From Oscillospiraceae bacterium (GTDB lineage: Bacteria > Bacillota > Clostridia > Oscillospirales > Ruminococcaceae), in NCBI GenBank assembly GCA_031285945.1, contig JAITVF010000149.1, forward strand, positions 1-7,868: a DNA stretch of 7,868 nt. The letters run 5' to 3'. The translations under genes were made by a program, and so were the position numbers. This document shows positions 6,119-7,868 of the stretch, piece after piece. Below the pieces are notes generated by a model, which was not told where the DNA came from, did not search any database, and was given only the letters and a program-made list of their open reading frames with translations. Within the stretch, counting starts at the first letter, position 1. Each line of letters begins with the position of its first letter.

Positions 6119-6604
6119 GTGGCAAACTCAAATCTTGCCTATGACCTTTCAATTTACGCCCCGAAGGCGGAGGAAAAAGCTTCCTGGAATCAGGAGCTTA
6201 GGGTGGTGCGCAATAAGAGCCGGGGCCTTGCGGCGGCCTTTACGCCGCGGACGGCGGCTCTTTTTATGCTGGTGCTGAGCGTGCTCGGCCTCATCGTATA
6301 CAATCAGGTCTGTCTCAACGAAGTAACGGGGGAGATAAGCCGGCTCGAGTCGGAGCTCGCCATAATGGAGAGCGAATCCACCCGCTTCGCGAGCCTTCTG
6401 GAATCGACCGTTTCGCTGCGGGCGGTCGCCCAGCAGGCCGAGGAGGAGCTGGGAATGACAAAGCTCGACCAGTTCCGCACCCGGTATGTATATCTTTACG
6501 AGCAGGATCAGATCGTAGTAGGCGCGCAAGATGAAGAGCCGAGTGAAGAAACAGGCTTTTTGGAGTCGATTATCGATAAGCTTAAGGAATATCCCGGCGA
6601 GTAA
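6119..6604 (+). CDS. ftsL: FtsL/DivIC-like septum protein
   Basis: It is a 161-residue bitopic division protein expected in the FtsB-FtsL-DivIB complex that activates septal wall synthesis. There is a cytoplasmic basic region (1-43), a membrane span (about 45-61) and an extracellular coiled coil (65-110: EVTGEISRLESELAIMESES). The FtsL-type end is AEEELGMTKLDQFRTRYVYL (107-126), followed by an acidic tail unusually long for the family. Sequence conservation in FtsL is low, so the call rests on topology, the coiled coil, that end motif and the position between rsmH and a PBP gene. The start is GTG, with GGGAGGAGG about 7 bases upstream. An ATG at 6114 opens a different frame that lacks these features and stops at 6278. 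Confidence 0.88.
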   Translation: MANSNLAYDLSIYAPKAEEKASWNQELRVVRNKSRGLAAAFTPRTAALFMLVLSVLGLIVYNQVCLNEVTGEISRLESELAIMESESTRFASLLESTVSLRAVAQQAEEELGMTKLDQFRTRYVYLYEQDQIVVGAQDEEPSEETGFLESIIDKLKEYPGE

Positions 6605-6645
6605 TAAAATATGCTGATAGTGTGTGAAAGGGTCGGTCTAAAAAA

Positions 6646-6717
6646 GGATACCGGCAGGGCTTTTTGTCAGGCAATTTTATGAAACGCCCGCGTTTCATAA
6701 AATTGCTTTTGGTATCC
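6646..6717. repeat. Nested inverted repeat: 16-bp hairpin inside a 7-bp outer repeat
   Basis: GCAATTTTATGAAACG (6671-6686) and CGTTTCATAAAATTGC (6691-6706) pair perfectly around CCCG. Outside them GGATACC (6646-6652) and GGTATCC (6711-6717) also pair exactly, leaving an 18-base left bulge and a TTTT right bulge. The T-run after the inner stem is only four bases, so termination would be weak at best. It could be an RNA control structure, an operator, or a MITE-like relic. No clear target duplication is visible. Confidence 0.7.
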
Positions 6718-6780
6718 ATTATAGTATTATACTACTGCTATAATAGCGTTGGTACCGATTCCGATAAAAGAGTCTTATAA
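6679..6780 (+). CDS. Possible 33-residue basic-hydrophobic peptide
   Basis: An ATG inside the hairpin stem opens a 33-codon frame reading MKRPRFIKLLLVSIIVLYYC and ending in a polar tail (DSDKRVL). The basic start followed by a hydrophobic run looks like a small membrane or leader peptide. AGG lies 7 bases upstream, a weak ribosome binding site. It ends at TAA just before the PBP ribosome binding site. It overlaps the hairpin and the promoter-like bases, so the frame may be chance; I cannot show that it is translated. Confidence 0.25.
   Translation: MKRPRFIKLLLVSIIVLYYCYNSVGTDSDKRVL
6703..6744 (+). promoter_or_regulatory. Candidate promoter(s) for the PBP gene
   Basis: TTGCTT (6703-6708), 16 bases, then TATTAT (6725-6730) is a fair vegetative match. 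A perfect TATAAT at 6739-6744 also lies here but lacks a clear -35 box. The first -35 falls in the right arm of the hairpin, so hairpin-binding factors could interfere. Separate transcription of the PBP gene is plausible. Confidence 0.4.
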
Positions 6781-6794
6781 AGGAGAAGCGGCCA

Positions 6795-7868
6795 ATGACA
6801 CAAACCTCTCCCGCCAAAATGAAAAACCGTATGCGGCTGGTTCTGCTGGGCTTTATGCTGCTGGGCTTCGGCGTAATCGTGGTGCAGCTGTTTATGCTGC
6901 AAATAGTAAGGGGCGAGGAGCTCCAGCAGATGGCTATGGAGCAGCAGACCAGGGCCAACACGCTGGGGGCCAAACGGGGCGTCATCTACGACCGCAACGG
7001 GGCGTCCCTGGCCGAGAGCGCGACAGTCTGGAATATCTGCGTCTCCCCGGCGGAGCTTGAGGCGGAAACGTTGGACAGGGTGGCTGAAGATCTCGCCGGG
7101 ATTCTTGAGATCGAAAAGCAGGCGGTCCTGGACGCGGCCGCGAGAAGAGAAAATTTTTACTGGGTGATAAAGCGCCGGGTGGACAGAGCCGAGGCCGACA
7201 AGGTACTTGACTATTACACTAAAAACGAGATAACCGGAATCTTTCTTGAGCAGGACACAAAGCGCTTTTACCGCTACGGCAGCCTTGCCTCTACGGTCCT
7301 GGGCTTTACCAACTACGACGGAGACGGGGCCTACGGCCTTGAGGCCTATTACAACAAGACGCTGGCGGGTACCTCGGGTATGGTGGTCTCCACCAAGGAC
7401 GCAAAGGGCGGAGACATGTCGTTCAAGTACTCCCAGCTTTTCGCGGCGCAGGACGGCAACAGCCTGGTGCTGACCATCGACGAAACCATACAGCATTACC
7501 TGGAGCGCAACCTGGAGACCGCCGTAATAGAGCACAACATAGGCAACAGGGCGGCCGGGATAGTACTCAACGTAAAAACGGGCGAAATACTCGCTATGTC
7601 CACCAAGCCCGATTTTGACCCCAACGATCCCTTTACCCTGACCGACCCGAAATCGATAGCCATACTTGAGGGGCTAAACCCCGAAGGCGCCGGCTACGCC
7701 GACCAAAAGCAAAAGCTTTTATACGACCAGTGGCGCAACAAGGCCATATCCGACCCTTACGAGCCGGGGAGTGTGTTCAAGATTGTAACGGCGGCCACCG
7801 CCGTAGACAATAAACTGGTGTCGTTAAACGACCATTTTCATTGCAGCTACGCGATACAGGTTTCAGAT
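6795..7868 (+). CDS. Class B penicillin-binding protein, FtsI/SpoVD type (C-terminus cut off)
   Basis: It is a membrane-anchored transpeptidase that cross-links septal or spore-cortex peptidoglycan. The visible 358 residues have a short cytoplasmic start, one membrane anchor (about 13-36), and the N-terminal pedestal with the class B hallmark AKRGVIYDRNGASLAES (59-75). ASTVLGFTNYDGDGAYGLEA and TIDETIQHYLE follow. The transpeptidase domain opens with AGIVLNVKTGEILAMSTKPDFDPNDP. The active-site YEPGSVFKI has the catalytic Ser326 and Lys329 of SxxK. The SxN and KTG motifs lie beyond the window, as would any PASTA domains, so FtsI (division) and SpoVD (sporulation) cannot be told apart. Position after ftsL fits either. 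Start: ATG with AAAGGAGAAG upstream. Confidence 0.95.
   Translation, partial: MTQTSPAKMKNRMRLVLLGFMLLGFGVIVVQLFMLQIVRGEELQQMAMEQQTRANTLGAKRGVIYDRNGASLAESATVWNICVSPAELEAETLDRVAEDLAGILEIEKQAVLDAAARRENFYWVIKRRVDRAEADKVLDYYTKNEITGIFLEQDTKRFYRYGSLASTVLGFTNYDGDGAYGLEAYYNKTLAGTSGMVVSTKDAKGGDMSFKYSQLFAAQDGNSLVLTIDETIQHYLERNLETAVIEHNIGNRAAGIVLNVKTGEILAMSTKPDFDPNDPFTLTDPKSIAILEGLNPEGAGYADQKQKLLYDQWRNKAISDPYEPGSVFKIVTAATAVDNKLVSLNDHFHCSYAIQVSD

Larger units (their letters stand above)
6605..6794 (+). other. 189-base ftsL-PBP spacer with hairpin, promoter-like stretch and small ORF
   Basis: Division clusters usually place ftsL and the PBP gene close together. This spacer carries several separate signals: the nested inverted repeat at 6646-6717, A/T-rich -10-like boxes at 6725-6744, a possible 33-codon ORF, and the PBP ribosome binding site AAAGGAGAAG. 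I see no transposase or tRNA. Confidence 0.8.

Noticed and set aside
6114..6278. ATG-started frame just before ftsL
   Set aside because: It uses the same ribosome binding site but is short, Arg-rich and lacks a coiled coil; the GTG at 6119 gives the FtsL-like protein.
6671..6710. Intrinsic terminator after ftsL
   Set aside because: The stem is perfect but AT-rich with only four T before GG, so termination is doubtful; listed as a repeat instead.
6738..7535. 265-codon minus-strand open frame
   Set aside because: Antisense to the PBP gene with its hallmark motifs; no domain seen.

Overview
The window looks like a chromosomal segment of a low-to-mid GC Gram-positive bacterium of the Clostridia, probably near the Oscillospiraceae. 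That is inferred from the gene families (MntP, acpS-nnr, a DUF5685-like protein, an mraZ-led division cluster), strong purine-rich ribosome binding sites and moderately GC-rich codon use. No mobile element, RNA gene or CRISPR array is visible. The assignment rests on remembered family patterns, not on a search.

Left part, minus strand (1-2012): three housekeeping genes read leftwards. mntP (manganese efflux, TTG start) comes first, then acpS (holo-ACP synthase, apparently a CTG start), then nnr (NAD(P)HX epimerase/dehydratase), which runs off the left edge. acpS and nnr are 33 bases apart and probably cotranscribed.

Middle part, plus strand (2134-4580): a divergent four-gene unit ending in a strong intrinsic terminator. 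It encodes a DUF5685-like protein with two Asp-rich motifs resembling those of squalene/phytoene synthases. Next, overlapping by ATGA, is a J-domain/TPR protein with an extreme Cys-rich tail. Then come a polytopic membrane protein and a 75-residue protein with a signal peptide and one membrane span. None has a firm function, and this is the most likely place for an undescribed system.

Right part, plus strand (4614-7868): the start of the division and cell-wall (dcw) cluster. It has a good promoter, a textbook MraZ operator of three repeats at 10-base spacing, mraZ, rsmH, an ftsL-like gene, and a class B penicillin-binding protein cut by the right edge. Between ftsL and the PBP gene lies an unusual 189-base spacer. 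It holds a perfect 16-bp hairpin nested inside a 7-bp inverted repeat, an AT-rich promoter-like stretch, and a possible 33-residue membrane peptide whose start codon sits in the hairpin stem.
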